A DNA stretch of 64,000 nucleotides from Psychromonas algicola (GTDB taxonomy: Bacteria > Pseudomonadota > Gammaproteobacteria > Enterobacterales > Psychromonadaceae), in assembly GCF_004378355.1 (NCBI RefSeq), contig NZ_SNUB01000002.1, forward strand, positions 62,001-126,000, read 5' to 3'. The notes below the pieces were generated by a model. It did not search any database, was not told the DNA's origin, and saw only the letters and a list, made by a program, of their open reading frames with translations. Position 1 is the first letter of the stretch. Every line of letters starts with the position of its first letter. The position numbers were made by a program, and so were the translations under genes. This document shows, in pieces, positions 16,336-26,024 of this stretch.

Positions 16336-17196
16336 TTAGTGTTGTGGATTATCTGGCGTTAATAAGATCTGTAAATCTTGTTCTCTGAAAGAGTAAGTTG
16401 TTGCACAGTACTCACAGCGCATATCAATGCTTTCTTGCTCTTCTAATATTTCTGTAATTTCACCTGGAGCCAATGTTGCAAGTGAAGAAAGGCAACGTTC
16501 TTGTGAACAACCACATTTAAAGCTGATAGGTTGTAGTTTGAATAAGCGAACATTTTCTTGATGGTATAAACGGAATAAAAGGTCTTCATTTTTTAACGTA
16601 TAAATTTCTTTCGCTTTAATTGTTCCGGCAAGCGCACATACGTGAGCAAAATCTTCTTCGTGCGATTCAGAGCTCGCTGGTAAAGTTTGAATTAACAAAC
16701 CTGCTGCTTGAACAGGAGAAGTTTGGCTGTTTGCAAATAAGCTAATTTTTGTTGCTAATTGCTCTGATTGGATAAAGTAATCTTCTAAACAGGCAGCTAA
16801 ACTTTCTTTTTCCAGCGCGACAATTCCTTGGTAAGGTTCGCCATCTTCTGGTGAAATGGTTAACATTAATGTGCCTTTACCAATCAATTCTAAGAAAGAT
16901 AAACCTTCAGTATTACCTTCGTAACGTGCTGTTCCACGAACCTGTAAATCTTGGTTTGCATTGATAACGGCCATGCTTAAAGGGCCATCTCCTTGAATTT
17001 GTACGGCGATCTTGCCTTTAAATTTTAAGGTTGCAGTTAATAGGCTGGTAGCAATTAACAATTCACCAATAATGTTGGCAACGGCTTCAGGATAATTGTG
17101 ATTATCAATACACTGCTGAAACGTTTCGTGTGCTTTAGCTATTTCCCCACGGATTTGGAAATCATCAAATAGGAAACGTTGTAGTTGGTCTGTCAT
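16336..17196 (-). CDS. hslO: Hsp33 redox-regulated chaperonin
   Basis: A 286-residue cytoplasmic holdase activated by oxidation. The C-terminal zinc switch is visible as CGCSQERC and CEYC, the CxC plus CxxC arrangement of Hsp33. The N-terminal core begins DQLQRFLFDD and includes GDGPLSMAVINANQDLQVRG. AGAGAAC upstream and family length favour ATG 17196 over a TTG four codons earlier. It follows hslR by 29 bases on the same strand, the usual heat-shock pair. Confidence 0.95.
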   Translation of the reverse strand: MTDQLQRFLFDDFQIRGEIAKAHETFQQCIDNHNYPEAVANIIGELLIATSLLTATLKFKGKIAVQIQGDGPLSMAVINANQDLQVRGTARYEGNTEGLSFLELIGKGTLMLTISPEDGEPYQGIVALEKESLAACLEDYFIQSEQLATKISLFANSQTSPVQAAGLLIQTLPASSESHEEDFAHVCALAGTIKAKEIYTLKNEDLLFRLYHQENVRLFKLQPISFKCGCSQERCLSSLATLAPGEITEILEEQESIDMRCEYCATTYSFREQDLQILLTPDNPQH

Positions 17197-17225
17197 AGGT
17201 TCTCTCAATATATATTCGGCAGCAA

Positions 17226-17630
17226 TTAATCAAAATTAGCTGTATTACGTTGTATTTTTGCTTGTATTAAATCACGTCGTTCTTTTTTGTTTGGTCGACG
17301 GTTTGGGTGTGGTGCATTTTGTAAACTTAATTTACGTAAAACGTTATATTCTTCGCGCTTTACGATACTTTTTTCTGTTTCTTTATAAAGTGTTTGAGCA
17401 ATAGGGGCACCACCACGATGACCGGAAATAATTTCAACCGTGACTTCTAACATTACATCGCCTTGACGTATTGACAATAATGCGCCTACTTCAACATTTT
17501 TACTGGCTTTTGCTCGTTGACCGTTATAGTGCACTTTGCCGCCTTGCACCATATCGCGTGCAAGGCTTCGGGTTTTATAAAATCGTGCAGCCCACAACCA
17601 TTTGTCTAATCTAACCGCTGAATCTGTCAT
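17226..17630 (-). CDS. hslR: Hsp15 ribosome-associated heat-shock protein
   Basis: A 134-residue RNA-binding protein. The S4 domain fills about residues 7-68 (VRLDKWLWAARFYKTRSLA, then GGKVHYNGQRAKASK). The basic C-terminal tail is Arg/Lys/Asn-rich. Family role: binds free 50S subunits that carry a stalled nascent chain, for recycling. First gene of the hslR-hslO unit. Confidence 0.92.
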   Translation of the reverse strand: MTDSAVRLDKWLWAARFYKTRSLARDMVQGGKVHYNGQRAKASKNVEVGALLSIRQGDVMLEVTVEIISGHRGGAPIAQTLYKETEKSIVKREEYNVLRKLSLQNAPHPNRRPNKKERRDLIQAKIQRNTANFD

Positions 17631-17911
17631 TATTTATTCACTTTAAAAAGTATAGCTTAGTGTAACAAAAATCATTTATTTGCTAAACCAAAAGAAGTCA
17701 TGCAAGGCAAACATTGAAATGGGGGCAAAAATCAACAAATCAAGTTGTAAGTTAGTACCTTTAATAAAACCAATTTTAACGAAGGGCTTTTAATGCAGTA
17801 AATACTTATTATAAGCCTCATTGTTGGAGTGTTGAGTTTGTTGTAGTATGGAGAGCACGTTAGTATCAATATGAATGTTAATGCTTAATTAACTATAGGG
17901 TGTGAAGTAGA

Positions 17912-18763
17912 GTGTCTGTTATGTTTCAACAATTACCTAAAATAATATTTATGACAATAAGCGTTTTGATCGCTTATCAGTCGGCATTGTTGACGTGGTC
18001 ACTTTATCCAATAAAGGAGACTCCTTATAACTGGGAGCCATCAACACAGAAATTAGCTCAAAATAAAACATCAATCGATACTTATGGGCTACAGAAACAG
18101 TTTTTATTTGGCGAATATGAAGGCATTCGTAGTGCTCTTAAAGTTCAAGATTTAAAGGAAGTACCAAAAACAAGATTAAGGATTTCATTGGTCGGTATTA
18201 TTGCAGCTTCAGATCCTACGTTATCAAGTGTGATCATAGAATATAAGGGTAAACAAGATAGTTATTTTCTTGACTCGGTTATTGCTGGTGCGAATGCAAG
18301 GATTGATGAAATATATCATGACCGTATTATTATTGTGGTTGATGGTGAACAACAAGTATTAGTTTTAGATGGTTTAGATGATAATGCAAGTGTAGTACAG
18401 AAGAATACAACGAGTAAACCTAGACGAACTTCTCGGAATCGAAGGGAGCAAAGTACAGAAATCGCACTTGATAGAAAAGAATTGTTAAGTAACCCAAGTA
18501 AACTATTGGATTATATTAACATTTCTCCTGTTAGAGAGGGAAATGAAGTTAAAGGTTACCGTGTTAAACCAGGGAAAGATGCTAGTTTGTTTGAAGAAGC
18601 AGGATTACAATCGGGCGATTTAGCAGTGGAGCTTAATGGTGTTGATTTGACTGATACAAGTGAAGCTGTTGGGTTAATGAAAGAGTTCCCTACTATGACT
18701 GAAATTACTTTAACCATTGACCGAAATGGTGAGCTGAACGAGTTGTTTTTTAGCATTCCTTAA
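17912..18763 (+). CDS. gspC: Type II secretion protein GspC
   Basis: A 283-residue inner-membrane protein linking the platform to the secretin. One membrane helix at about 13-30 follows a short cytoplasmic start. The homology region (about 60-150) contains LVGIIAASDPTLSSVIIEYK, and a PDZ domain fills about 195-283 (LQSGDLAVELNGVDLTD). The start is GTG at 17912 or ATG three codons later; neither has a strong Shine-Dalgarno. First gene of a 12-gene operon; the promoter should lie in 17631-17911, where no clear box was found. Confidence 0.92.
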   Translation: MSVMFQQLPKIIFMTISVLIAYQSALLTWSLYPIKETPYNWEPSTQKLAQNKTSIDTYGLQKQFLFGEYEGIRSALKVQDLKEVPKTRLRISLVGIIAASDPTLSSVIIEYKGKQDSYFLDSVIAGANARIDEIYHDRIIIVVDGEQQVLVLDGLDDNASVVQKNTTSKPRRTSRNRREQSTEIALDRKELLSNPSKLLDYINISPVREGNEVKGYRVKPGKDASLFEEAGLQSGDLAVELNGVDLTDTSEAVGLMKEFPTMTEITLTIDRNGELNELFFSIP

Positions 18764-18845
18764 AATAAAAAAATGTAACTAACTGATAATAATATAATTC
18801 ATTTTATAGATTGATGGAATAAATATAATAAATGAGGTTTCAATA

Positions 18846-20849
18846 ATGGTTTTGAGAGTCAAGAGAATATTAAAGCGCTTAATTGGGGCTGGTATTTTTG
18901 TCTTATTTTTACCATCTACATCATTACAGGCTGTTGAATATTCAGCATCTTTTCAAGATGCAGATATTAATCAATTTATTAATATTGTGGGTAAAAACCT
19001 ACAAAAAACAATTGTTCTAGATCCAGCTGTACGTGGCAAAATCAATGTGCGTAGTTATGACGTTTTAAATGAAAAACAATACTATCAATTCTTTTTAAGT
19101 GTACTTGAAGTGTACGGCTTTGCTGTGGTTGAAATGGAAAGCGGTATTCTTAAAGTGATCAAAGCAAAAGATGCAAAAGTTGCGGCTATCCCAGTTGTTG
19201 ATGGGGGGAGTGAGTTTACGGGTGATGAAATGGTGACTCGAGTTGTTCCTGTTATTAATGTGTCGGTAAGAGAGCTTGCTCCTTTGTTACGTCAATTAAA
19301 TGATAATGCTGGCGGTGGCAATGTTGTGCATTATGACCCTTCGAATGTAATTATGCTCACTGGACGTGCAGCAGTTGTAAATCGATTAGTTAATATTATT
19401 GAACGAGTTGATAAAGCAGGTGATCAGGAAGTTGATATTGTAAAATTAAAATTTGCTAGTGCATTGGAAATGGTGAATATGATCAATTCCATTCAAACAA
19501 ATTCTACTTCCTCAAAGAAAACATCAGTAAGTGTTTTACAGCCGCGTTTGGTAGCAGATGAAAGAACAAATTCAGTTATCATTAGTGGGGAACCTCAAGC
19601 ACGTGAACGAGTAATTACCTTAATTAATTCATTAGATAATGAATTAAAGAATAATGGGAATACACGTGTTTTTTACCTTAAATATGCGAATGCACAAGAA
19701 GTTGTCGATGTATTAAAGGGAGTTAGTAAAGGTATTGAGCAAACGGGAGGCAAAACTAATTCTTCTAATCAATCTTCTTTAAATATAGAGGCGCATGAAG
19801 GCACTAATTCAATTGTTATTTCAGCACAACCTGCATTAATGTCTTCTCTAACAAGTATTATTCGACAGCTTGATATTCGACGAGCTCAAGTATTAGTTGA
19901 AGCGATTGTTGTTGAGGTTTCAGAAGGTGATGGCATTAATTTAAGCGTGCAATGGGCTTCTAGCTCTGGTGCTGCGACTCAGTTTAGTGATAATGGGGCT
20001 TCAATTAGTGCGCTTGCGACAGGCGTGTATGCTGTAGATAATGATGAAGATGATTATGAAGACCTCTCCTCTGCATTAGGGTCAATTGCAGGAGGAATTG
20101 CAGGATTCGTTACCAGTGATTGGGCTGCTATATTGCAAGCGTTAAGTAGCTCTAGTACATCAAATATTTTGGCGACACCAAGTTTAACTACTCTTGATAA
20201 TCAAGAAGCAAGTTTTATTGTTGGTGATGAAGTGCCTGTGTTAACTGGTTCAACGTCAAGCTCCACTAATGATAATCCTTTTCAAACCATTGAACGTCGT
20301 GAAGTGGGAATTAAATTAAAAGTTACCCCTCAAATCAATCAAGGTAACTCAGTACAGCTAACGATTGAGCAAGAAGTCTCGAATATTAAAGGGCAAACGT
20401 CTGTTGATATTATTTTCGCAACAAGAGCAGTTAAAACAACAGTATTAGCAAAATCAGGTGAGACGATTATTATCGGTGGTTTAATTGATGAAGCTGTCAG
20501 CGAAACTATTGAGAAAGTGCCACTCCTTGGCGATATTCCTTATCTTGGGGTGTTATTTAGATCGACTAAAAGTACAACGACAAAACGTAACTTAATGATT
20601 TTCCTACGTCCAACAATTATTCGCGATGACCAAACTATGCTGGAATTAAGCCAACGTAAATATGGATTAATGCGTGCTATTCAGCAAGAGCAATCTGAGA
20701 ATGGGATTATGTTAATGCCAAATACTAGCTCTCCAGTACTACCAGAATGGGGACAACCTGTTGAAATTGATCCTAGTATGTTTGATCGAAATAGAAGCAA
20801 GCAATTAAAAGAAAATGATGCTGATGAAAAAGTGGATACTTCAGCATGA
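18846..20849 (+). CDS. gspD: Type II secretion outer-membrane secretin GspD
   Basis: A 667-residue secretin forming the outer-membrane channel. A signal peptide ends near residue 29. The N0 domain starts at [20 protein letters not shown]. Three N1-N3 repeats follow (about 120-345), then the secretin beta-barrel core (about 350-610) with [11 protein letters not shown] and [16 protein letters not shown]. The C-terminal S-domain (about 620-667) would bind a pilotin. It overlaps gspE by 4 bases (ATGA). Confidence 0.95.
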   Translation: MVLRVKRILKRLIGAGIFVLFLPSTSLQAVEYSASFQDADINQFINIVGKNLQKTIVLDPAVRGKINVRSYDVLNEKQYYQFFLSVLEVYGFAVVEMESGILKVIKAKDAKVAAIPVVDGGSEFTGDEMVTRVVPVINVSVRELAPLLRQLNDNAGGGNVVHYDPSNVIMLTGRAAVVNRLVNIIERVDKAGDQEVDIVKLKFASALEMVNMINSIQTNSTSSKKTSVSVLQPRLVADERTNSVIISGEPQARERVITLINSLDNELKNNGNTRVFYLKYANAQEVVDVLKGVSKGIEQTGGKTNSSNQSSLNIEAHEGTNSIVISAQPALMSSLTSIIRQLDIRRAQVLVEAIVVEVSEGDGINLSVQWASSSGAATQFSDNGASISALATGVYAVDNDEDDYEDLSSALGSIAGGIAGFVTSDWAAILQALSSSSTSNILATPSLTTLDNQEASFIVGDEVPVLTGSTSSSTNDNPFQTIERREVGIKLKVTPQINQGNSVQLTIEQEVSNIKGQTSVDIIFATRAVKTTVLAKSGETIIIGGLIDEAVSETIEKVPLLGDIPYLGVLFRSTKSTTTKRNLMIFLRPTIIRDDQTMLELSQRKYGLMRAIQQEQSENGIMLMPNTSSPVLPEWGQPVEIDPSMFDRNRSKQLKENDADEKVDTSA

Positions 20850-22366
20850 GTGCTTTAAGTGATATTGCTCCACCTAAAGGCGTTGAGCCAGAAGAATTTA
20901 CTCCCTCAGGACAACTGCCTTTTACTTTTTCTAAAAAACATGAATTAGTCATGTCTCATGAAGGAAAAAATAGCACTTTATGCTTTAAACAAGCACCAAG
21001 TGTCGCACTTTTATCTGAAGTTAGAAGAGTTATTGGGCACGCCTTTAACCTTCAAAAAGTAGATGCAGATGTTTTTGATAAATTAGTCGCTCGAGCCTAT
21101 CAATCTTCTTCATTGGAAGCACAGCAATTAATGGAAGATTTAGGTGCCGATGATTTATTCACTTTAGCCGAAGAGCTTCCTAGTACTGATGACTTATTAG
21201 AAACAGAAGATGATGCGCCGATTATTAAATTAATCAATGCAATGTTAGGGGAAGCAATCAAAGAAGAAGCTTCCGACATTCATATTGAAACCTTTGAGCA
21301 AAGCTTAATTATTCGTTTCCGTATCGATGGTGTGTTACGTGAAATTTTAAAACCACAACGTAAACTTGCAGGGTTATTAGTTTCACGTATCAAAGTAATG
21401 GCAAAGCTTGATATCGCAGAGAAACGAGTGCCGCAAGATGGCCGTATATCATTGCGAATCGGTGGGCGTGCTGTTGATGTTCGTGTTTCGACAATGCCAT
21501 CAAGCCATGGTGAGCGAGTTGTATTACGTTTGTTAGATAAAAATGCAGTTAAATTAGATTTAGCAACCCTTGGAATGACTCCTAATAATCATCAATTATT
21601 GCAAGGTCTGATACACAAACCTCACGGTATTATCTTAGTGACAGGTCCAACGGGCTCAGGTAAAAGTACAACACTTTATGCAGGTCTGTTAGAGATTAAT
21701 TCTAAAGATAGAAATATATTAACCGTCGAAGACCCAATTGAGTATGCGATCGACGGCATTGGACAAACTCAAGTTAATACAAAAGTTGAAATGACGTTTG
21801 CGCGAGGATTAAGAGCTATTTTACGTCAAGACCCAGATGTGGTTATGATTGGTGAAATACGAGATCTTGAAACTGCTGAAATAGCTGTACAAGCCAGTTT
21901 GACTGGGCATTTAGTATTATCCACATTACATACTAATACTGCTGTTGGCGCTGTTACTCGTTTAAGAGATATGGGAGTTGAGCCTTTTCTTTTATCATCA
22001 AGTATTTTAGGTGTCTTAGCACAACGATTAGTTCGCCGCTTATGTAGTGAATGTAAAGAAGCTCAATCTGCAAGCTCCGCTGAAAAAGTTATTTTAGGTT
22101 TTGCAGAAACAGAAGCGGTGACGATATATAGGCCTAACGGCTGTAGCCGTTGTAACTATAGTGGTTATCGAGGTCGAACGGGTATCCACGAATTATTAGT
22201 TGTTAATGAAGTCGTGCGAGAGTTAATTCATACAGGTGCTGGTGAGCAAGCAATTGAACGTGAAATTCGTAAAACATCTTCAAGTATTCGCGAAGATGGT
22301 ATTCAAAAAGTATTGTTAGGGCAAACTACGTTAGAAGAAATTTTACGTGTGACACGAGAAGACTAA
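20846..22366 (+). CDS. gspE: Type II secretion ATPase GspE
   Basis: A 506-residue cytoplasmic AAA-type ATPase that drives pseudopilus assembly. Walker A is GPTGSGKST near residue 266. The Asp box (TVEDPIEY), Walker B ([12 protein letters not shown]) and His box ([11 protein letters not shown]) follow. A tetracysteine zinc module is formed by CSECKEA and [14 protein letters not shown]. The N-terminal domain, which binds GspL, is shorter and acidic. Translationally coupled to gspD; gspF begins one base after its stop. Confidence 0.96.
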   Translation: MSALSDIAPPKGVEPEEFTPSGQLPFTFSKKHELVMSHEGKNSTLCFKQAPSVALLSEVRRVIGHAFNLQKVDADVFDKLVARAYQSSSLEAQQLMEDLGADDLFTLAEELPSTDDLLETEDDAPIIKLINAMLGEAIKEEASDIHIETFEQSLIIRFRIDGVLREILKPQRKLAGLLVSRIKVMAKLDIAEKRVPQDGRISLRIGGRAVDVRVSTMPSSHGERVVLRLLDKNAVKLDLATLGMTPNNHQLLQGLIHKPHGIILVTGPTGSGKSTTLYAGLLEINSKDRNILTVEDPIEYAIDGIGQTQVNTKVEMTFARGLRAILRQDPDVVMIGEIRDLETAEIAVQASLTGHLVLSTLHTNTAVGAVTRLRDMGVEPFLLSSSILGVLAQRLVRRLCSECKEAQSASSAEKVILGFAETEAVTIYRPNGCSRCNYSGYRGRTGIHELLVVNEVVRELIHTGAGEQAIEREIRKTSSSIREDGIQKVLLGQTTLEEILRVTRED

Positions 22367-22367
22367 T

Positions 22368-23579
22368 ATGGCTACTTTTTCTTATAAAGCCTTAGACGCG
22401 AAAGGTAAGCAAAAAAAAGGAACGCAAGAGGCTGATTCTGCTCGTATGTTGCGCAATCAATTGCGTAAAGAGGGGTTAATTCCGCTAGAAGTGGAGTCAG
22501 TCGCTTCTAAACGCAATAAACCAAATAAAGCCTTTATTCAAAGCAAAATTAAAACATCAGACTTAGCCTTAATTACGCGTCAATTATCGACACTTGTTGC
22601 CTCGTCCATTCCTATTGAAGAATCATTGCAAGCGGTGGCGGAGCAGTGTGATAATCCGAAAATAAAGAATATGATTTCCTCGGTACGCGGAGGTGTAATT
22701 GAAGGTCATAGCCTCGCTGATAGTATGCGTAATTATCCAACAATTTTCGATAATTTATTCTGCGCAATGGTCGCAGCTGGTGAAAAGTCAGGGCATCTTG
22801 ATAAAGTACTTGAGAGATTAGCTGATTATGTTGAACAGCGGCAAGAAATGAAAAGTAAGATGATGCAAGCTTTGATTTATCCTACCGTATTAACCATTGT
22901 CGCAATTTCAGTGGTTGCTATCTTATTAACTTCGGTTGTACCTCAGGTAGTTGGGCAATTTGAAAATATGGGAGGAGATTTACCTGGCTCAACCGTGTTT
23001 TTAATTGCAGCGAGTGATTTCTTAAGCGCTTATGGTTTGTATTTTGTTTTTGTTTTTGTTTTAGGCTTATTGCTATTTAAACAGCACCTTAAAAAAGCGA
23101 GTAATCAATTACGATTTGATCGCATTTTGTTAACTTTTCCTGTTATTGGGAAAGTTGCGAATGAACTTAATACGGCTCGTTTTGCCAGAACATTAAGTAT
23201 TTTAAATAGTAGTGCTGTGCCTCTACTTGAAGCAATGAGTATTGCTGGTGATGTGTTAAGTAATAATTATATACGTTTAAAAGTTGCTGAGGCATCGGAG
23301 CGAGTTAGGGAAGGAACAAGTTTAGGAAGAGCCTTAGCTAATACAAAATTATTTCCTCCTATGATGTTGCATATGATTATTAGTGGTGAAAAAAGTGGTG
23401 AATTAGGGAGTATGTTAGAACGTTCCGCTGATAATCAAGATAAACAGTTCTCTGCGCAGGTTGCATTAGCATTAGGAATATTCGAACCGGCGCTTGTTGT
23501 TTCGATGGCGGGTGTTATTTTGTTTATTGTTACCGCTATTTTACAACCAATTTTAGAACTTAATAATATGATTTCATAA
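22368..23579 (+). CDS. gspF: Type II secretion inner-membrane platform protein GspF
   Basis: A 403-residue polytopic protein with two T2SSF repeats (about 70-190 and 270-395), three membrane helices and the paired motifs AAGEKSGHLDKVLERLADY and SGEKSGELGSMLERSADN. It organises the assembly platform around GspE. The last roughly 115 bases and the following spacer are repeated in degenerate form at 23854-23987, evidence of an old tandem duplication. Confidence 0.95.
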   Translation: MATFSYKALDAKGKQKKGTQEADSARMLRNQLRKEGLIPLEVESVASKRNKPNKAFIQSKIKTSDLALITRQLSTLVASSIPIEESLQAVAEQCDNPKIKNMISSVRGGVIEGHSLADSMRNYPTIFDNLFCAMVAAGEKSGHLDKVLERLADYVEQRQEMKSKMMQALIYPTVLTIVAISVVAILLTSVVPQVVGQFENMGGDLPGSTVFLIAASDFLSAYGLYFVFVFVLGLLLFKQHLKKASNQLRFDRILLTFPVIGKVANELNTARFARTLSILNSSAVPLLEAMSIAGDVLSNNYIRLKVAEASERVREGTSLGRALANTKLFPPMMLHMIISGEKSGELGSMLERSADNQDKQFSAQVALALGIFEPALVVSMAGVILFIVTAILQPILELNNMIS

Positions 23580-23622
23580 TCAAAATTGTCGAACGATTAT
23601 AAATAAGAAGAGAAAATTTAAT

Positions 23623-23742
23623 ATGAAAAGAACCACTCCAAAACAAAGAGGCTTTACGCTATTAGGTTTAATGTTTATGAGTATGATTATTGGTGGTCTA
23701 ATTGCATGGGGTGTAATCAGTTTATTGGGTAACAACTTTTGA
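23623..23742 (+). pseudogene. Truncated gspG duplicate (39-codon mini-pseudopilin)
   Basis: The frame encodes a prepilin-like N-terminus: a short basic leader ending in G at residue 10, then FTLLGLM and a hydrophobic helix ending GNNF, then stop. Against the first 39 residues of GspG it is identical at 19 positions, including KQ.GF.LL, MIIGG and the terminal L.GN. Glu+5, needed for pseudopilin assembly, is Gly here. The whole globular domain is missing. It is the first copy in the arrangement gspF, gspG-5', gspF-3' remnant, gspG. It could be translated, since the start and a weak AGAAGAG are kept, but a decayed duplicate is the simplest reading. Confidence 0.75.
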
Positions 23743-23853
23743 TGCTAGTTGTGTGATAGTCAAAAAATAAAAGCTAATATTGCTTAATAAAGTATTCAAA
23801 AGGTGGGTAGATTATGTTGAATCATTACAATAAATATTGATCAGCATAAATAA

Positions 23854-23945
23854 CATTAGTGTTAGGGATATTCACCTTGACGCTTGTCGTTTCAATGGCA
23901 AACATGGTGACTGCTATTTTGGAAGTGAATAATACGATTTTAATA
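23854..23945 (+). pseudogene. Degenerate copy of the gspF 3' end
   Basis: The stretch 23854-23899 aligns with gspF 23464-23509 at 35 of 46 bases (CATTAG..TTAGG.ATATTC, then CGCTTGT.GTTTC.ATGGC). Similarity resumes at GCTATTTT and GAA.T.AATAATA.GATTT through the gspF stop region and the spacer before gspG. It has no open frame. With the mini-gspG it marks a partial tandem duplication. Confidence 0.7.
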
Positions 23946-23987
23946 TAAAGATATTGTTGAACTATTAAATAATAAAAAGGGTTTAGT

Positions 23988-24422
23988 GTGAAAAAATTAA
24001 ATACAAAACAAGCTGGCTTCAGTTTATTAGAAATCATGGTGGTTATTATGATCATTGGTGGTATGGCTGCATTGATTGTGCCTAATTTAATAGGTAACAA
24101 AGGAAGAGCTGATGTGCAAAAAGTAAAATCAGATATTGTTGCGTTAGAAAATGCATTAGGCATGTATAACTTAGATAACAGTACATACCCTACAACGGAT
24201 CAAGGTTTAGAAGCATTAGTCTCAGAACCAGATAGCTCTCCTGCTCCGCGTAATTACAGAGAAGGTGGTTATATCAAACGTCTTCCACAAGATCCGTGGG
24301 GTAATGACTACATCTTAAATAACCCTGGTGAGAATAGTAAAATTGATGTGCTTTCTGTTGGTCTTGATGGTGAAGAAGGTACTGAAGATGATATTGGTAA
24401 TTGGAATTTAAATGATAAGTAA
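23988..24422 (+). CDS. gspG: Type II secretion major pseudopilin GspG
   Basis: A 144-residue pseudopilin. The prepilin peptidase site is QAG/FSLLEIMVVIMIIGG, with Glu+5 present. The globular domain has the conserved YPTTDQGLEALV block, and the calcium-binding loop is LDGEEGTEDDIGNW near the C-terminus. The start is GTG at 23988 with AAAAAGGG upstream. Cleavage would be by GspO/PilD, not in this window. Preceded by a degenerate duplicate of its own 5' end. Confidence 0.95.
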   Translation: MKKLNTKQAGFSLLEIMVVIMIIGGMAALIVPNLIGNKGRADVQKVKSDIVALENALGMYNLDNSTYPTTDQGLEALVSEPDSSPAPRNYREGGYIKRLPQDPWGNDYILNNPGENSKIDVLSVGLDGEEGTEDDIGNWNLNDK

Positions 24423-25013
24423 TTGTTTAAATTATCTAAACCAATAATGCCTCATGCAAGAGGGTTTACTCTACTAGAAGTCATGCTTGTATTAGTTTTA
24501 ATGGGCATGATTTCTATTGGCGTCGTAATGACTCTGCCAAGCTCTGTAGGTTTTGACAAAGATAGTCAATGGCATGCTCAACGTTTTCGTTCTCTATTAC
24601 AACTCGCTCAAGATCATGCGCTGATTTCAAACAGTGAACTCGGTATTGAATTTGGCGAACAAGAATATCGATTTGCTTTTTATGATTTAAAAAGTAAAAA
24701 ATGGAAGCCTTTGAGCAACCCCCGTGTTAATGATTATATTAAAATACCCATTAGCATAAGTAGTGAATATTCCTTGGTAGGGAGTGTTTGGGACGAAATT
24801 GAACAAGAAGATGACGATCCATTTTCTGAAAAAGAATATTTGGTGGAGATAGAAGGGCAAGAAGCTGAAATAGATATAAATCCACAGGTTTTTATTATGT
24901 CTAGCGGTGAAGTGACACCTTTTAGTTATCTATTTTTTAATACGGAAAATCAAAAAGATAGAGTCACAGTGACTGTTAGTATGAGCGGTCAAATAGAAGT
25001 TATTAGAGAGTAA
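24423..25013 (+). CDS. gspH: Type II secretion minor pseudopilin GspH
   Basis: A 196-residue minor pseudopilin with the prepilin site RG/FTLLEVMLVLVLMGMIS (Glu+5 present) and a beta-rich globular domain containing an acidic loop EIEQEDDDPFSEKE. The start is uncertain: TTG at 24423 abuts the gspG stop, and ATG at 24447 gives a six-residue leader. Neither has a clear Shine-Dalgarno, so translation is probably coupled to gspG. Confidence 0.9.
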   Translation: MFKLSKPIMPHARGFTLLEVMLVLVLMGMISIGVVMTLPSSVGFDKDSQWHAQRFRSLLQLAQDHALISNSELGIEFGEQEYRFAFYDLKSKKWKPLSNPRVNDYIKIPISISSEYSLVGSVWDEIEQEDDDPFSEKEYLVEIEGQEAEIDINPQVFIMSSGEVTPFSYLFFNTENQKDRVTVTVSMSGQIEVIRE

Positions 25014-25018
25014 AGTGG

Positions 25019-25405
25019 ATGAAATCTTTTGTTGGTAAGTTAATGAAAAGAAAACAAGGAATGACCTTATTAGAGGTTATGCTTGCTTTAGTTATTCTTG
25101 CCACTTCTGGGCTTGCTGTGATGCAAGCGGCTTCACAAGCATTAAATAACCAGAGTTATCTACAACAAAAAACCTTTGCAATGTGGATTGCAAGTAATCG
25201 TGTTGCTGAATTAAAACTACAAGAAACATGGCCTTCGTTAAGTTGGAAAAATGCTGAAGTGGAGTTTGCTAATGTAAAATGGTATTGGCGATATCAAGGA
25301 GTTGCAACTGCAGATCCTAATTTTATAGCGCTAGATGTTGAAGTCAGTGATAAAGAAAATGGGCAAGCTCTTGCACATATAAGGACTTACATTGCCAAGC
25401 CTTAA
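25019..25405 (+). CDS. gspI: Type II secretion minor pseudopilin GspI
   Basis: A 128-residue minor pseudopilin, start ATG 25019 five bases after gspH. Prepilin site QG/MTLLEVMLALVILATSG with Glu+5; the conserved MWIASNRVAELKLQ helix follows. GspI nucleates the GspI-J-K tip complex. Its end overlaps gspJ by 14 bases. Confidence 0.92.
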   Translation: MKSFVGKLMKRKQGMTLLEVMLALVILATSGLAVMQAASQALNNQSYLQQKTFAMWIASNRVAELKLQETWPSLSWKNAEVEFANVKWYWRYQGVATADPNFIALDVEVSDKENGQALAHIRTYIAKP

Positions 25406-26024
25406 ATACAATAAGCAAAAAAAGCATAAAGGTTTCACTTTAATTGAAATCTTAATTGCAATTGCTATCTTCGCTACATTAAGTTTAGCTGCTTACCAAA
25501 TACTGCAAGGGGTTCTGCGTAGTGGCGAAATTAGTAAATCACATGATGAAAATCTAATCGAAGTTCAACGTGGAATGTTATTAATTGAACGTGATTTTCT
25601 GCAGATGGTTGCGAGAAATTCTCGATTAAGTGGTGTTGCTACAGAAAATTTAAAAGCTTTATATGTAGGCAAAGGCGTTTTGGATTCAGAATCTCAGGGG
25701 ATTGAATTTAATCGTTTAGGTTGGACTAATCCACTTAATTTATTACCTCGCTCTAATATTTTACGTGTAGGTTATCGAGTTCAAAATGAACAATTACAAC
25801 GAGTTTACTTTTTGTACCCCGATGTCGTTTCTAGAGAAAGCGAACAGCAACAAGTTATCTTAAATGATATTGAAGAATTAAGTTTTCGTTTTTGGAATAA
25901 TGGTTGGGTAACAACTTGGAATGGAGGTGGTGTGCTCCCTTCTGGCATAGAGATCACCATCATGAGTAAACACTATGGTGAATTAAAGCGAGTGTTTCTG
26001 TTACCAAATAGTGAAGTGAAATAA
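25392..26024 (+). CDS. gspJ: Type II secretion minor pseudopilin GspJ
   Basis: A 210-residue minor pseudopilin of the tip complex. Prepilin site KG/FTLIEILIAIAIFATLS with Glu+5; the conserved helix QRGMLLIERDFLQMVAR follows. The start is an unusual TTG at 25392 inside the end of gspI, with AAGGA six bases upstream, which supports it. The stop overlaps the gspK start by one base. Confidence 0.92.
   Translation: MPSLKYNKQKKHKGFTLIEILIAIAIFATLSLAAYQILQGVLRSGEISKSHDENLIEVQRGMLLIERDFLQMVARNSRLSGVATENLKALYVGKGVLDSESQGIEFNRLGWTNPLNLLPRSNILRVGYRVQNEQLQRVYFLYPDVVSRESEQQQVILNDIEELSFRFWNNGWVTTWNGGGVLPSGIEITIMSKHYGELKRVFLLPNSEVK

Noticed and set aside
23825-24163. Minus-strand frame of 112 codons over the gspF remnant and gspG start
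   Set aside because: Antisense shadow of gspG and of the duplicated junction.
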